DNA of 64,000 nucleotides from GCA-020343675 sp964462945 (GTDB lineage Bacteria > Planctomycetota > Phycisphaerae > Sedimentisphaerales > Anaerobacaceae): the NCBI GenBank assembly GCA_964462945.1, contig CAYWZW010000016.1, positions 1 through 64,000 on the forward strand, in the 5' to 3' direction. Each line of letters opens with the position of its first letter. Position 1 is the stretch's first letter. The position numbers were made by a program, and so were the translations under genes. The notes under the pieces were generated by a model. It worked only from the letters and a program-made list of their open reading frames with translations. It had not been told where the DNA came from and did no database searches. Shown here in pieces: positions 1 through 9,214 of this stretch.

Positions 1-19
1 TGCAATCCTGAGATTTGCC

Positions 20-49
20 TTGACAGAAAGGTGGTTAATCTGCTATAAA
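20..49 (+). promoter_or_regulatory. Sigma70-type promoter of LamG gene 1
   Basis: TTGACA at 20-25 and TATAAA at 44-49 with an 18-bp spacer. The same form (TTGAC[A/G], 17-18 bp, TATARR) lies upstream of the three other LamG genes in the window, which supports it. It implies a 5' leader of about 205 nt before the start at 263. Confidence 0.65.
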
Positions 50-166
50 TCAGGTTGCTACCATCCGTGGATTATCGGTCTTTCAGCAAACGAAATTACT
101 GAAGTCCGTCGTACATTCTTGCTTGCCGATCAGCGGCTCGCATTCGGCATTGGAAGGAAGGAAGTA

Positions 167-217
167 ATGTCAAATCGCAAAGAATCGTCTTGGCCAACCA
201 CAGATATAGAATTGTGA
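167..217 (+). CDS. Short leader ORF upstream of LamG gene 1 (16 aa)
   Basis: An ATG at 167 follows the purine-rich ribosome binding site GGAAGGAAGGAAG and encodes MSNRKESSWPTTDIEL, then TGA. It ends 45 nt before the LamG start. The leader of the LamG gene at 42453 contains a similar ORF (MSREKQSWADL...), and the two DNA segments align around the ribosome binding site and the codons for S-W. The role is unknown; a leader peptide acting on the downstream gene is an inference. Confidence 0.4.
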   Translation: MSNRKESSWPTTDIEL

Positions 218-262
218 AAGTAATAACTATTATCAATCATTTCTTTCTAAAGGAGGATTACT

Positions 263-3006
263 ATGTGTAGAAAATTGATTTACCTGGTTTTTTCTGTTTT
301 GGTGTTGAGCATCGCGGGTAATACCGAAGCTGAACTTGTGGGGCACTGGAAGTTTGATGAGGGATCCGGGGCCGTTGCTCACGACTCAAGCGGCAACGGC
401 AACGATGGCACCTTTCAAAGCGACCCGCAGTGGGTGGGCGGCAGGCTCGGCGTTGCACTGGAGTTTGACGGTGACGACTGGGTGAACTTTGGCAATCCGC
501 CTAAGCTGGTGATTACCGGGCCGATTACCATCACCTGCTGGGTCAACCCGGCCGTGCTCGGCGGCGAGCGGGGCTTCGTCGGCCTGGACGGGGGCTATGC
601 GTTCAAGGCCCATGGAACAGGCGTTCGGTTCACCACGCCTGGCATTTTAGATCACGGCAGCACCAACATCACCCTACAGGTCGGGACCTGGCAGCATGTA
701 GCCGCCACCTTCCAGCCTGGGCAGAGCGCAGGGCTGGTATTCTACCTCAATGGGGTCGAGACCGAACGGATGACCAGTTCAGCCATGAACGCGGGCGCGG
801 GACCGTTTCGCGTCGCTAACAACCAGTGGAGTGAGACCTATACCGGCCTGATTGACGATGTGCGCGTCTACAACCACATTCTGACGGGGTCCGAGATTCT
901 GGCTGCCATGGAAGGTGGGAAAGGATATCCGTATGCCTTATCCCCCAACCCGGCGGATGGCGCCCTGCATGCCGATACCTGGGTAAGCCTTTCCTGGAAG
1001 GCAGGAGATTTTGCAGTCTCGCACGATGTCTATTTGGGTGACAACTTTAACGACGTCAACAGCGGCACCGGGGGTACGTTCCGGGGCAACCAGCCCACGA
1101 CGTATTTCGTAGCCGGCTTTCCGGGGTTTGCCTATCCGGACGGTCTTGTCCCGGGTACAACCTATTATGGCGAATCGATGAGGTCAATAGTGCGGACCCC
1201 AACAGTCCATGGAAAGGCAAGATCTGGAGCTTTACGGTTCCGCCCAAGAAGGCATATAATCCCGTTCCGGCTGATGGGGCCGAATCTATAGATGTGAATG
1301 TCAAGCTTAGCTGGACGCCGGGGTTCGGGGCCAAATTACACACCGTTTACTTCGGCGATAATTTCGACAATGTCAGCAATGCCGCTGGCGGTCTGCCTCA
1401 GGGCATCGCGACCTATACCCCCAGCGGGCTTAAATTGGCTAAGACCTATTACTGGCGTGTGGATGAGTTTGACGGCGCCGCTACCCACAAAGGCGACGTC
1501 TGGAGCTTCACTACACAGGGCGCCGTCGGGAACCCGAATCCATCCAGTGGCGCTGTGGATGTCAAGCAGACGCCGGTTCTGAGCTGGACTGCGGGAGCTT
1601 ATGCCGCGTCGCACGAAGTCTATTTCGGCACGGATGCTCAGGCCGTGAGGAATGCGACCAAGGCCTCGCCCGAGTACAAGGGCACCAAGGCGCTCGGTGA
1701 CGAGAGCTACGCCCCCGTTAAACTGGCCTGGGAAACCACTTACTACTGGCGGATTGACGAGGTCAATAACGTCAATCCCGACAGTCCGTGGGTCGGCAAA
1801 GTTTGGAGTCTCACGACGGCTGGTTTTGCTATCGTGGATGACTTTGAGGACTACGATGCCGGGGCCAACCAGATCTGGTACTCGTGGCATGATGGGCTTG
1901 GCTACGGCGCGCCTGGTGCTCCGCCGTACTTTGCCGGCAACGGCACCGGCGCGGCTGTGGGCGACGAAACCACGACTTCTTACACGGAAGAAACCATTAT
2001 TCACGGCGGCCGGCAGTCGATGCCGCTCAACTACGACAACAACAAGCAGGGCTTCGCCAAGTATTCCGAGGCGGAGCTGACGCTGGCGGCCCCGCGTGAC
2101 TGGACCGAGGAAAGCGTTGGGGAATTGTCGCTGTGGTTCAGAGGTCGTCCCGGCTCCGTCGGCAGCTTCACAGAAGCGCCGGTTGGCACCTACACCATGA
2201 CCGCCTCCGGTACAGACATCTGGGATGTCGGCACCGCAGGTCAGTATCACGACGAGTTCCACTTTGCCTACAAGACGCTGACCGGCGCCGGCTCGATTGT
2301 GGCGCGGGTCCAGAGCGTCCAGAACACCAACGGCTGGGCGAAGGCCGGCGTGATGATCCGCGAGACGCTGGATGGCGGCTCCAAGCACGCCTTTGCGTGT
2401 GTTACGCCGAGCAACGGCGTAGCCTCGCAGGGCCGCGACACGACGGGTGCCGCCAGTTTCAACACGAACCAGGCTGGTGTGACCGCCCCGTATTGGGTGA
2501 GATTGGAGCGTGACGCGGCAGGCAACTTTACGGTTTCCCATTCGGCCAACGGGACCACCTGGCAGCCGGTCACAGGCGCGACACCGCGGAATATCCCGAT
2601 GAACTCGACTGTCTATATCGGTTTGGCGCTGACCAGCCACGATGCGGCTCGAACGTGTCAGGCGGTGTTCACGAACGTCACGACCACGGGTACGGTCGGT
2701 CCGCAGTGGGCGCACCAGGATATCGGCATCGCCAGCAACGCGGCTGAGCCGCTGTACGTGGCGGTTTCCAACAGCGCGGGCCAGCCTGCCGTGGTGGTCA
2801 ATGCCGATCCGAGCGCTGCACAGACGACCACCTGGACGGAGTGGGTCATTCCTCTGCAGACCCTCGCCAATCAGGGCATCAACTTGAAGAACGTGGATCG
2901 GATCGCGATTGGCTTGGGCACGCGGGGCAACATGACGACGCCCGGCGGCTCGGGCAAGATGTACTTCGATGACATTCGGCTGTATCGACCCAGGAGTGCT
3001 CCATAA
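263..3006 (+). pseudogene. Secreted LamG / Fn3-like protein, broken by a single-base frameshift
   Basis: Start ATG at 263 after AAAGGAGGA. Residues 1-24 form a signal peptide. A LamG (concanavalin-like) domain fills about residues 25-215, then come Fn3-like units with the pattern SHDVYLGD / LHTVYFGDNF and W-R-[IV]-D-E, a DDFEDYDA module with a concanavalin-like insert, and the C-terminus YFDDIRLYRPR. The first frame ends at 1291 and the rest continues in the next frame to 3006. At 1160-1171 the DNA reads ACC TAT TAT GG CGA where the paralogues at 38096 and 46828 read TAC TAT TGG CGA, so one T is missing at 1168/1169. Restoring it gives one protein of about 914 aa. A sequencing error is possible. 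The GTG at 1294 is not a real start. Confidence 0.85.
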
Positions 3007-3029
3007 GAGCGCACTGGACTAACATCAGG

Positions 3030-3370
3030 ACTTGCATCTATTCGGGGCCTGTATCGATTGATTCGGTATGGGCCCCGCTTGTTTTCACGAGAGGCGAGGT
3101 TATCGCCCAAGAAATCGTAACGTGCACCTATGAAAAGCTCAAAGTCAAATACTAGAATCCCTGTTGCCACAAAAAATTTTCTTTGAGGCATCCACCTTAC
3201 GATCTATCAACCACGTTTCGTCACTCATCTGAACAGCCCTTCGACTTCACGATGCATTATCATAGACATCGTGAATCTACCTATGTCTTGGTCAATCGTC
3301 GTAAAAACGTTGCCATACACCTATCTGGAACTTGTCGAATAGCAAGACAGTTCATGCAGATTATTGAGAC
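3030..3370 (+). repeat. Dispersed repeat family A, copy 1
   Basis: About 340 bp after the LamG stop match 49675-50005 closely, including the terminator hairpin, the segment around AGCTCAAAGTCAAATACTAG, the CAGCCCTTCGACTTCACGAT block and CATCGTGAATCTACCTATGT. The start of the IS110 element ends the copy. Both strands carry short open frames (KSSKSNT forward; a GPYRxNR-containing frame in reverse), so it may be a gene relic. Confidence 0.7.
3043..3085 (+). terminator. Rho-independent-like terminator after LamG gene 1
   Basis: CGGGGCC at 3043-3049 pairs with GGCCCCG at 3071-3077 and is followed by CTTGTTTT. It lies 37 nt after the stop codon. A similar hairpin follows the LamG gene at 46828. 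The 21-nt loop is long. Confidence 0.55.
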
Positions 3371-3379
3371 ATAGCAAAA

Positions 3380-3526
3380 TATCCGCCCCGGTTCATTCAT
3401 TGAAGGGGAACTCCACGTGACCGCGGGTTCATTGTCCGTGCGGAACTCAGAGCGTTAAAAGTCTCCTGGATATCATATATAGTGCATCCTGCCCAAAGCC
3501 GAACATTCCCTGTTCAGGATTCCATG
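3380..3526 (-). ncRNA. Candidate bridge RNA / structured noncoding end of the IS110 element
   Basis: IS110-family elements encode a bridge RNA in a noncoding end (known for the family). This segment, downstream of the transposase, carries two related stem-loops: CCCC 3386-3389 with GGGG 3405-3408, and CCGC 3421-3424 with GCGG 3440-3443. They are arranged as a direct repeat of GTTCATT ... GGAACTC (3391-3412 and 3428-3448). A 3' position would fit the IS1111-like branch. No guide-target pairing has been computed. Confidence 0.3.
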
Positions 3527-4561
3527 CTAAAGAAGCTTCTGGTCGTATTCACCGCCGGTCTTCCACAGGGCTGACAGGGTCGAGACCATCTTGCGGGCCA
3601 CAGAATGTTTGGCATTGGCAGGGGTTATTCCATGGGAAAGCATCCTTTCATAGTACTCTTTGAAAGCGTTATCGCCCTTCTCTATGGCACCGGTGGCAGC
3701 CCCGAGGACCGCATTCTTGATTCGTCGGTTGACCGCCCACGGCAGTTTCAATCTCGGCGGTTTGGGCCTGCCCTTCTTATCCGTTCCACTGCTGGCTCTG
3801 ACAAGCCCGACACCACAGTATTTGTGCAGCTTCGCTCTGTTCTTGAACCGCCATGGGGTATCGAGGTAGGCAAAAATCGTCGTCGCGCGAATGAGTCCTA
3901 CACCTGGGAGTTTACACCAGGACTTGATGATGGGGTATTTGCGGGCATAGGAGCTGAATTGTTTCTTGGCGAGCTCAATCTGCTCTTTGGTGGCATCGTA
4001 GCCAATCCAGAACATCTGCAATTGGGTTTTCAAGACAGGGTTGTCGAGCCCTGAGAGCCACGCATGCCGATGGACAGGGTTGCGAACGACCTTCCGGGGA
4101 ATGCGTACACCATGCATCCGGCAGCAGGCGCGAATCTTGTTGATATCCCTGACCGCATCACGGACTCGGTCATGATACAGATTGATCCAGTGCTTCAGAT
4201 GGGCTCTATGGCTATCGGTAGTGTGGTGAACAGACTTGAGGAAATTGCCTCTGAGAAGGATCGCGAGCTTGCCGGCATCAATCTTGTCATCTTTATCGCC
4301 CTCACCGGCGATCAATTTGTTGTGCCGCGGCTCAGAGACGACGAATGTCTCGACCTTCTCGTTGAGGTTGCGATAGAGCCAGCCGGCCATGGGACCTTCT
4401 TCCATCGCAAAGATCTTCCTGCCCTGGAGCGAACTGAGGACCGTGCTGATCGCCGGTATCGTCGTCGGGACAGAATATCGCGCCACGATTCGACCTCTCT
4501 GTTCGATGGCCAGTTCGGTATTGTTAGTGTGTACATCGGCTCCAATGTAATATGTTGCCAT
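3527..4561 (-). CDS. IS110-family transposase
   Basis: 344 aa, a usual length for the family. The N-terminal DEDD (RuvC-like) half has D9 in YIGADVHT, E54/E55 in FAMEEGP, and D92 and D95 in GDKDDKIDAGK. The C-terminal Transposase_20 half starts near residue 215 (LPGVGLIRATTI) and has the conserved serines S257/S258 in RASSGT. The start at 4561 follows AAAGGAGATCGCC. A TATAAT box on the minus strand at 4602-4607 may drive it, though no good -35 box is seen. The frame is intact, so the element may be active. Confidence 0.93.
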   Translation of the reverse strand: MATYYIGADVHTNNTELAIEQRGRIVARYSVPTTIPAISTVLSSLQGRKIFAMEEGPMAGWLYRNLNEKVETFVVSEPRHNKLIAGEGDKDDKIDAGKLAILLRGNFLKSVHHTTDSHRAHLKHWINLYHDRVRDAVRDINKIRACCRMHGVRIPRKVVRNPVHRHAWLSGLDNPVLKTQLQMFWIGYDATKEQIELAKKQFSSYARKYPIIKSWCKLPGVGLIRATTIFAYLDTPWRFKNRAKLHKYCGVGLVRASSGTDKKGRPKPPRLKLPWAVNRRIKNAVLGAATGAIEKGDNAFKEYYERMLSHGITPANAKHSVARKMVSTLSALWKTGGEYDQKLL

Positions 4562-4632
4562 GGCGATCTCCTTTCACATTAAGGTTAATATTACCTACCG
4601 AATTATACTTTAAGGATGCCTGGCTCTTCATA

Positions 4633-4800
4633 TGTTCATTGAATCCGATATTGTTAATAAAAATGACGGTTTTCAGCCAAAAAGTGACCTATATTCGGGT
4701 TCGATTTGGGCAAAATCAATGTCTGTAGTGTCATTTTGGTGACATGAACTGTCAAGGAAATCTGACGTTTGGTAGGTCAAGAAATTGGGGTCGCTTTAGG
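4633..4800 (+). repeat. Dispersed repeat family B, copy 1 (no TPR tail)
   Basis: It starts GTTCATTGAATCCGATATTG and continues through the TGTCATTTTGGTGACA inverted repeat and GTCAAGGAAATCTGACGTTT. It matches copies at 18190, 33331, 45638, 52780 and 59628. This copy abuts the IS110 element and lacks the TPR gene end that follows in four of the others. Confidence 0.75.
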
Positions 4801-4925
4801 CGCGTCTATGCATGACCCGCGTGCTCTGGTTGGCTGGCGGGGGACGTCCAGATTTCTCTGGTCATCATGATCGACAGGGACAGTGATGAACGCGATCCAA
4901 TCAGGTATGTCACTCTCTCGACACC

Positions 4926-4960
4926 TTATTTGCCTGTCTCCACGAAGCTCTTGAAGCGGT
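4926..4960 (-). pseudogene. Orphan 3' gene tail (…RFKSFVETGK stop), tail family D
   Basis: Reading the minus strand, the frame ends RFKSFVETGK then TAA. A second copy at 45192-45225 ends TKKLIESGK then TAA, and the DNA after both stops is also similar (…GAGTGA…). No upstream gene is attached. The parent gene is not recognised. Confidence 0.3.
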
Positions 4961-4994
4961 AGTGACCAGATATTCGTACCGCGGGCATCGCAAA

Positions 4995-5023
4995 TTGCAT
5001 ACGCGGGGCAGGCCTGGTATACT
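4995..5023 (+). promoter_or_regulatory. Promoter of the beta-helix gene
   Basis: TTGCAT at 4995-5000 and TATACT at 5018-5023 with a 17-bp spacer, about 80 nt before the start at 5103. Confidence 0.55.
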
Positions 5024-5102
5024 GTAGAAAATGAGGCTAAGCGATGTAGCTGAGCAGGGATATACGATGTTGCATAAGAAATATCAGGTCAAGGAGCGTA
5101 TT

Positions 5103-6278
5103 ATGTCGAAGAGCACAAACGTATTGGTTGCGTTCCTTCTGTGCATGGTATTGTGTGTTTCACCAGTATCGGGGAAAGTTTTGAAGGTTCCCAGCGAACA
5201 TCCAACGATTGACGTCGCTATCGGCGTCGCTTCCGACGGCGATACGATCCTGATAGCCCGCGGGACCTATGAGCATACGACCCTGAACGTTAACAAGCGA
5301 TTGACATTAGCCTCAGACTATACAAACACGAAGGATCAAATTGACATTGACGAGACCATCATCGAGGCAACACCAGCGGCGGAAAAACAGTGGTTTGCTT
5401 TGAATTCAAAGGACTCGAAAATTGTCGGATTGACAATCATTGGAAACAAGAATCATACATTGAAGATTACCAGTCCGTACAGCGAGGTACTCTACTGCAA
5501 CTTCATCGGCGGCGGCGATCAGTTGAGTTTCGAAGGCGGAGGTGGGCGCGTCGCTCGCTGCCACTTTGACGGCGCCGGAGACGATGCTGTAGATGCTGAT
5601 GACTCGGTCAGTTATGTTGTCGAGTATTGTACTTTCGATAACGTTAAGGAAGATGCCGATGAAACCCGCCTGCAGCCGAAATCCGGCCCTTTGACAACGC
5701 ATATTTTCAGATACAACACGGTATTCAAGGCGGGCCAGAGTGGCATACAGTTGGTGGATTACGCCGGCGACAGCAAACGCACATTCCAGATTTACGGCAA
5801 CCTGTTCCTGAACTGCGAGGGTTCAGGTGTTAGCATGATGGCCAACGAGCATTCAGATGAGAACCACGAAGGCTCGGACATGGTTGAAAATGTTGTCGTG
5901 TACAACAACACCTTCTATGGCTGCAATCATGGAATGACCCTGTCCCCCAAAGCCATTGTTCTGAACAATATTTTTTCCAACTGCCTGAAAGGCATAGGCA
6001 AGGGAAAGTATATTACCAGCGACAACGATAAGACCTTGGTGGATTATTGTCTGTTCTTCAAGAACCAGACCGATTACGACAGCGGCATTGCCAAAGGATC
6101 AAATATCCTTACAGAGGATCCGAACTTTAAGGATACCAAGACGTTTGAATTGTCGCAGGGCAGTCCGGCCATTGACGCAGGCACGGCGAAATATGCCGAA
6201 GTCTTGAAAATTCCCAACGGAGCTTACAACGGCAGTGCACCGGATCTGGGCGCAAAAGAGCGGGCAAAGCATCCCTGA
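5103..6278 (+). CDS. Secreted right-handed beta-helix (pectate-lyase-like) protein
   Basis: The start ATG at 5103 is chosen because AAGGAGCG lies just upstream; the open frame itself runs back to 5031. It encodes 391 aa with a signal peptide (hydrophobic residues 7-22, ending near VSG). The mature part starts KVLKVPSEHPTIDVAI, the usual entry to parallel beta-helix proteins, then has short repeats with N, D and G turns (VEYCTFDN, FRYNTVFKAG, VYNNTFYGCN, LNNIFSNC). The end, SPAIDAGTA ... PDLGAKE, is typical of such helices. Family members bind or cleave polysaccharides; the substrate and any catalytic residues cannot be told from the sequence. Confidence 0.75.
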   Translation: MSKSTNVLVAFLLCMVLCVSPVSGKVLKVPSEHPTIDVAIGVASDGDTILIARGTYEHTTLNVNKRLTLASDYTNTKDQIDIDETIIEATPAAEKQWFALNSKDSKIVGLTIIGNKNHTLKITSPYSEVLYCNFIGGGDQLSFEGGGGRVARCHFDGAGDDAVDADDSVSYVVEYCTFDNVKEDADETRLQPKSGPLTTHIFRYNTVFKAGQSGIQLVDYAGDSKRTFQIYGNLFLNCEGSGVSMMANEHSDENHEGSDMVENVVVYNNTFYGCNHGMTLSPKAIVLNNIFSNCLKGIGKGKYITSDNDKTLVDYCLFFKNQTDYDSGIAKGSNILTEDPNFKDTKTFELSQGSPAIDAGTAKYAEVLKIPNGAYNGSAPDLGAKERAKHP

Positions 6279-6417
6279 GCTTCAAAAATATCATTAACAC
6301 GACCTACTCATATTTGAAAACAATTTACACTTTTTATACTTTCCGCCTTGTTTCATAACGCTGTAGACATACATTGGGAAAGTCACTCTTGGCGTTTCGC
6401 ACGGCAAATCGTCGGCC

Positions 6418-6490
6418 AACGGATATCCCACCAATCCGCCTCCCGGCTGTCGCGGGTCGGGGTGGGGGTGGTTGGTGGTTTGCGAGAAAA
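6418..6490 (+). repeat. Dispersed repeat family C, copy 1
   Basis: Contains CCGCCTCCCGGCTGTCGCGG followed by GTCGGGGTGG. It fills the otherwise empty 324-bp gap between the beta-helix and phosphoesterase genes. Confidence 0.75.
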
Positions 6491-6602
6491 CCTGACGGTT
6501 GGAGAATGCGTGTTGGTCAGTCACATCGACAAATAGCAGGCCTTCCAGTACAATTCTTCGCGTTGCTGAAACGCTAATGTCGTTGTATAAGAAAGACAGG
6601 GG

Positions 6603-7457
6603 ATGTTGCGACTGCTTTATGTGACGGACCTCCACGGCTGGACCGATGGTTACGAGCAGATCTCCGTGATCGCCCAGGAGGAGAAAATCACAACGATCGT
6701 CAACGGGGGAGATATGCTTCCCCACGCCCAGGATCTCATCTTCACCCAACGGCGATTCATCGACGAATACCTCCGCTCTTACTTTGAAAGGCTGGATGCC
6801 TCCGGGATTTCATACTACAGCATGCTAGGAAATGATGACTGTCAGGCAGTTCTGCCCGATTGGCAAGACCTTGTGAGGACCTATCCGAGGCTCCATGATC
6901 TGACCGAGGAGTGGATACCGTTGGCAGACGGCTTGGCTATCTGTGGATGCAACTACATCCCCGACCCTCCTTTTCGGTTGAAGGATTGGTGTGTCCTTGA
7001 TACGAGGGACTATGTTCGCCCGTCACAGCATCCTGATCCGATTATTTCACGAGGCGACAGATTTGAATTGGTCAATGACATAGATACGTTCTTCAAGGCT
7101 CGTCCGACACTGGAAGACATCCTCAATGCAATCGCCGATCGAACGGGTGCCTTTGAGCGGGCGGTATTTGTCTGCCATGCTCCGCCTCAGGGAACCGGCT
7201 TGGGAAATATCAGCACCGATGCCGATGTGGGTTCTGCAGCCGTAAGAGCATGGATCGAAAAATATCAACCTCTTCTGACCCTGCACGGGCATATCCATGA
7301 GAGCTGTCGGATCACAGGCACAGATACAGTTGAGATCGGTAGAACAATCGTCCATCAGCCTGGGCAGGACCGGTTCTGGGGACGCTTGATCTATTCGATC
7401 GTGGATATCCAGGGAAACGCCGTTCTTGTTGAGCGGAGAAGGGACTCTGTGGGATGA
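6603..7457 (+). CDS. Calcineurin-like metallophosphoesterase
   Basis: 284 aa, no signal peptide, so probably cytoplasmic. All metal-binding motifs of the family are present in order: D9-x-H11 (VTDLHG), G-G-D37, G-N77-D78-D79, H192 (VCHAPP) and G-H230-I-H232. It hydrolyses phosphomono- or diesters using two metal ions; the substrate is unknown. The start ATG at 6603 follows GACAGGGG. It stands alone, with a decayed small gene 30 nt downstream. Confidence 0.9.
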   Translation: MLRLLYVTDLHGWTDGYEQISVIAQEEKITTIVNGGDMLPHAQDLIFTQRRFIDEYLRSYFERLDASGISYYSMLGNDDCQAVLPDWQDLVRTYPRLHDLTEEWIPLADGLAICGCNYIPDPPFRLKDWCVLDTRDYVRPSQHPDPIISRGDRFELVNDIDTFFKARPTLEDILNAIADRTGAFERAVFVCHAPPQGTGLGNISTDADVGSAAVRAWIEKYQPLLTLHGHIHESCRITGTDTVEIGRTIVHQPGQDRFWGRLIYSIVDIQGNAVLVERRRDSVG

Positions 7458-7487
7458 GTTAGCGAGGTGGTTAAGGAAGTGTGGACT

Positions 7488-7771
7488 ATGCAGAGCATAA
7501 ATAGAACAGCGGTAGTCATAAAACCAAAGCAACCTTTTGTTGATTGGCTGAACTCGTTGTCCCTGAAGCTGACAGCCGCGACAGGGCCATGGACTATATC
7601 CGGAAAAAATATGACCTGATATTCGAGTGGGAACTTTGGGGTTGGGTGACGGTAGAAAAGTGGTGGCCTGCAAAACGAGATTGGAAGTTGTTCAAAGAAT
7701 GGTTCGAGATTGAGATAAATTCTGAGGTTTTTGACCTGGTGGATGGAGCGGTTGAGAAAGAGGATGTGTAG
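7488..7771 (+). pseudogene. Small conserved hypothetical protein gene, frameshifted and internally deleted
   Basis: An ATG at 7488 after AAGGAAG gives MQSINRTAVVIKPKQPFVD and then WLNSL. The frame is then lost, and a second frame from about 7560 to 7771 gives VVPEADSRDRAMDYIRKKYD, then FEWELWGW and EWFEIEINSEVFDLVD. These look like the two halves of one small (about 110 aa) hypothetical protein family that I recognise by its pattern. About 40 nt encoding the middle segment appear deleted, which explains the frame change. Function is unknown. The attribution rests on memory of the family and should be searched. Confidence 0.6.
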
Positions 7772-7904
7772 AAAAGGAATGATGTAACCGTGGCACAGAC
7801 TCTGCAGCCGGTTCGGTTGGCCGACGTATGCCAATTCTGTATCGTTGTCATTCAATCGTACACATGGGATCCCCAATGGTCCAATTGCATGGCAATCAAC
7901 CCTC

Positions 7905-7990
7905 CGAGCGTCTATGGAACAACCTTCGGCAATACAAACCGCCTTGCGGCTGTCGCGGGTGAGGGTGGCTGGGCCTCGTTATTTCTTGGT
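7905..7990 (+). repeat. Dispersed repeat family C, copy 2
   Basis: GGAACAACCTTCGGCAA leader, then CAAACCGCCTTGCGGCTGTC and GCGGGTGAGGGTGG. The leader matches the one in copy 5 at 11036. Confidence 0.7.
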
Positions 7991-8009
7991 GCTGCAGGTG
8001 GGGGGCCAA

Positions 8010-8972
8010 TCAGATCGCCTCTATTGTAGAGGGTGGCTTGGAGGCTATGTTGTACGTGACACTGACGATGCCGGGCACCGCACGGATGATCTCAGCGGCG
8101 AGGTCCTCAAGGATTTCAAATGAAAGTCGTGTTGGTGTTGCGGTCCGGGCATCGATGCTCTCCCAGCAGCGTACTTCAATCTGCTGACCGAAATCGCGCC
8201 GGCCCTCGCGCATGCCGGTCACACGGTCTTCATGGAGGATCGCCATGTACTGGAATGCACCGCTATCCTTAAGCAGCCGCTCGACGACAACGGTTGCTTT
8301 GCGTACAGTTTCGATGCGCTCAGCGGTGACCTCGCCTATCACACGGGCCGAAAGGGCCGGGCCGGGAAACGGGATGCGCTCGAATTGCTCGGCGGGCAGT
8401 CCAAGAGCCTTGCCTACCTTCCTGACGCCATCCTTGCGAAGCTGGATGAGCGGCTCAATGATGCGGTAGCCGAAAGCTTTCTGCGGGTCGATCCCGAGCT
8501 GCTCGAAGACATTGTGCTGCCGCTTGATCCCTGCAACGGTCTCATCGACATCGGTCAGGATCGTTCCCTGGAGAAGGCACTTGGCCCCACTGTCCTTGAC
8601 AATCCGTCCAAACACGTTTCGGTAGAAGGTCTGGGTAATGGCTTCGCGTTTGGCTTCGGGTTCCGTGATTCCTTTGAGGGCGGCGAAAAACTCTTCGCGG
8701 GCATCCACTATTTTGACCGTGACGCCGAGTCTCCGGAAGAGAGCGTCGACACCTTCGGGCTCCCCTTCGCGCATCAGGCCGTTCTCGACGAAGACGGTCA
8801 TAAGCTGCTCGCCCAGAGCACGATGGCCGAGCATCGTGACCACAGACGAATCGACGCCTCCCGACAGGGCATTGATCGCCATTCCATCCCCGACAGCATC
8901 CTTGATCTCCTTGACCTTCTCATTGATGAACTGCTCGGCGTTAAGCTCCTGTGTGGTAATCTCTGTAATCAT
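8010..8972 (-). CDS. guaA: GMP synthase ATP-pyrophosphatase domain (stand-alone)
   Basis: 320 aa. Residues 37-43 are the PP-loop SGGVDSS, which activates XMP with ATP before amination to GMP. The dimerisation domain has IPFPGPALSARVIGEVT and the C-terminus YNIASKPPSTIEAI, close to the usual YDISSKPPxTIEWE. There is no N-terminal glutamine amidotransferase, so it resembles the split enzyme (subunit B type) or an ammonia-using form. The middle is divergent (GTILTDVDET, GIKRQHN). AGAGGT lies before the start at 8972. It could be a paralogue with another substrate. Confidence 0.8.
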   Translation of the reverse strand: MITEITTQELNAEQFINEKVKEIKDAVGDGMAINALSGGVDSSVVTMLGHRALGEQLMTVFVENGLMREGEPEGVDALFRRLGVTVKIVDAREEFFAALKGITEPEAKREAITQTFYRNVFGRIVKDSGAKCLLQGTILTDVDETVAGIKRQHNVFEQLGIDPQKAFGYRIIEPLIQLRKDGVRKVGKALGLPAEQFERIPFPGPALSARVIGEVTAERIETVRKATVVVERLLKDSGAFQYMAILHEDRVTGMREGRRDFGQQIEVRCWESIDARTATPTRLSFEILEDLAAEIIRAVPGIVSVTYNIASKPPSTIEAI

Positions 8973-9072
8973 TTGGCGACCTCTTTTTCATCGGATAGCT
9001 TTTGAACAACCACTGTCTCGGCTGGCGGCCCGTGTACAGCGGCTCGCTCGGCAAAACTCGTTTCAGTTGCGA

Positions 9073-9101
9073 GTCTAACTGTAATTTTACGGTCTTGTCA
9101 A
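9073..9101 (-). promoter_or_regulatory. Possible promoter of the GMP-synthase-like gene
   Basis: On the minus strand TTGACA (9101-9096) and TTAGAC (9078-9073) are 17 bp apart, about 100 nt before the start at 8972. The -10 box is weak. Confidence 0.4.
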
Positions 9102-9214
9102 GAGATACTGCAACTTTCCGACACATTACGCTGCCCAATCCCGCACCAGCGCATCTAACTCAGTAGCAACCAAAAAAATCAAAGGCCGAGGTACAGAGCG
9201 ACCGCTGCAAATTC

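Larger units (their letters stand above)
3371..4632 (-). mobile_element. IS110-family insertion element
   Basis: The element holds one transposase gene (3527-4561, minus), a structured noncoding end at about 3380-3526 and about 70 bp upstream of the gene. It lies between repeat A copy 1 and repeat B copy 1, whose edge starts at about 4634. No terminal inverted repeats were seen, as is usual for this family. Exact ends are not determined. Confidence 0.6.

Noticed and set aside
1336..2715. 459-codon open frame on the minus strand
   Set aside because: It lies opposite the LamG gene. Its translation is rich in R, A and G without domains, while the plus strand matches two paralogues. It is a shadow.
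1294..3006. Independent gene starting with GTG at 1294
   Set aside because: The GTG lies inside an Fn3-like unit and no ribosome binding site precedes it; the frame is the continuation of the gene at 263 after a one-base deletion.
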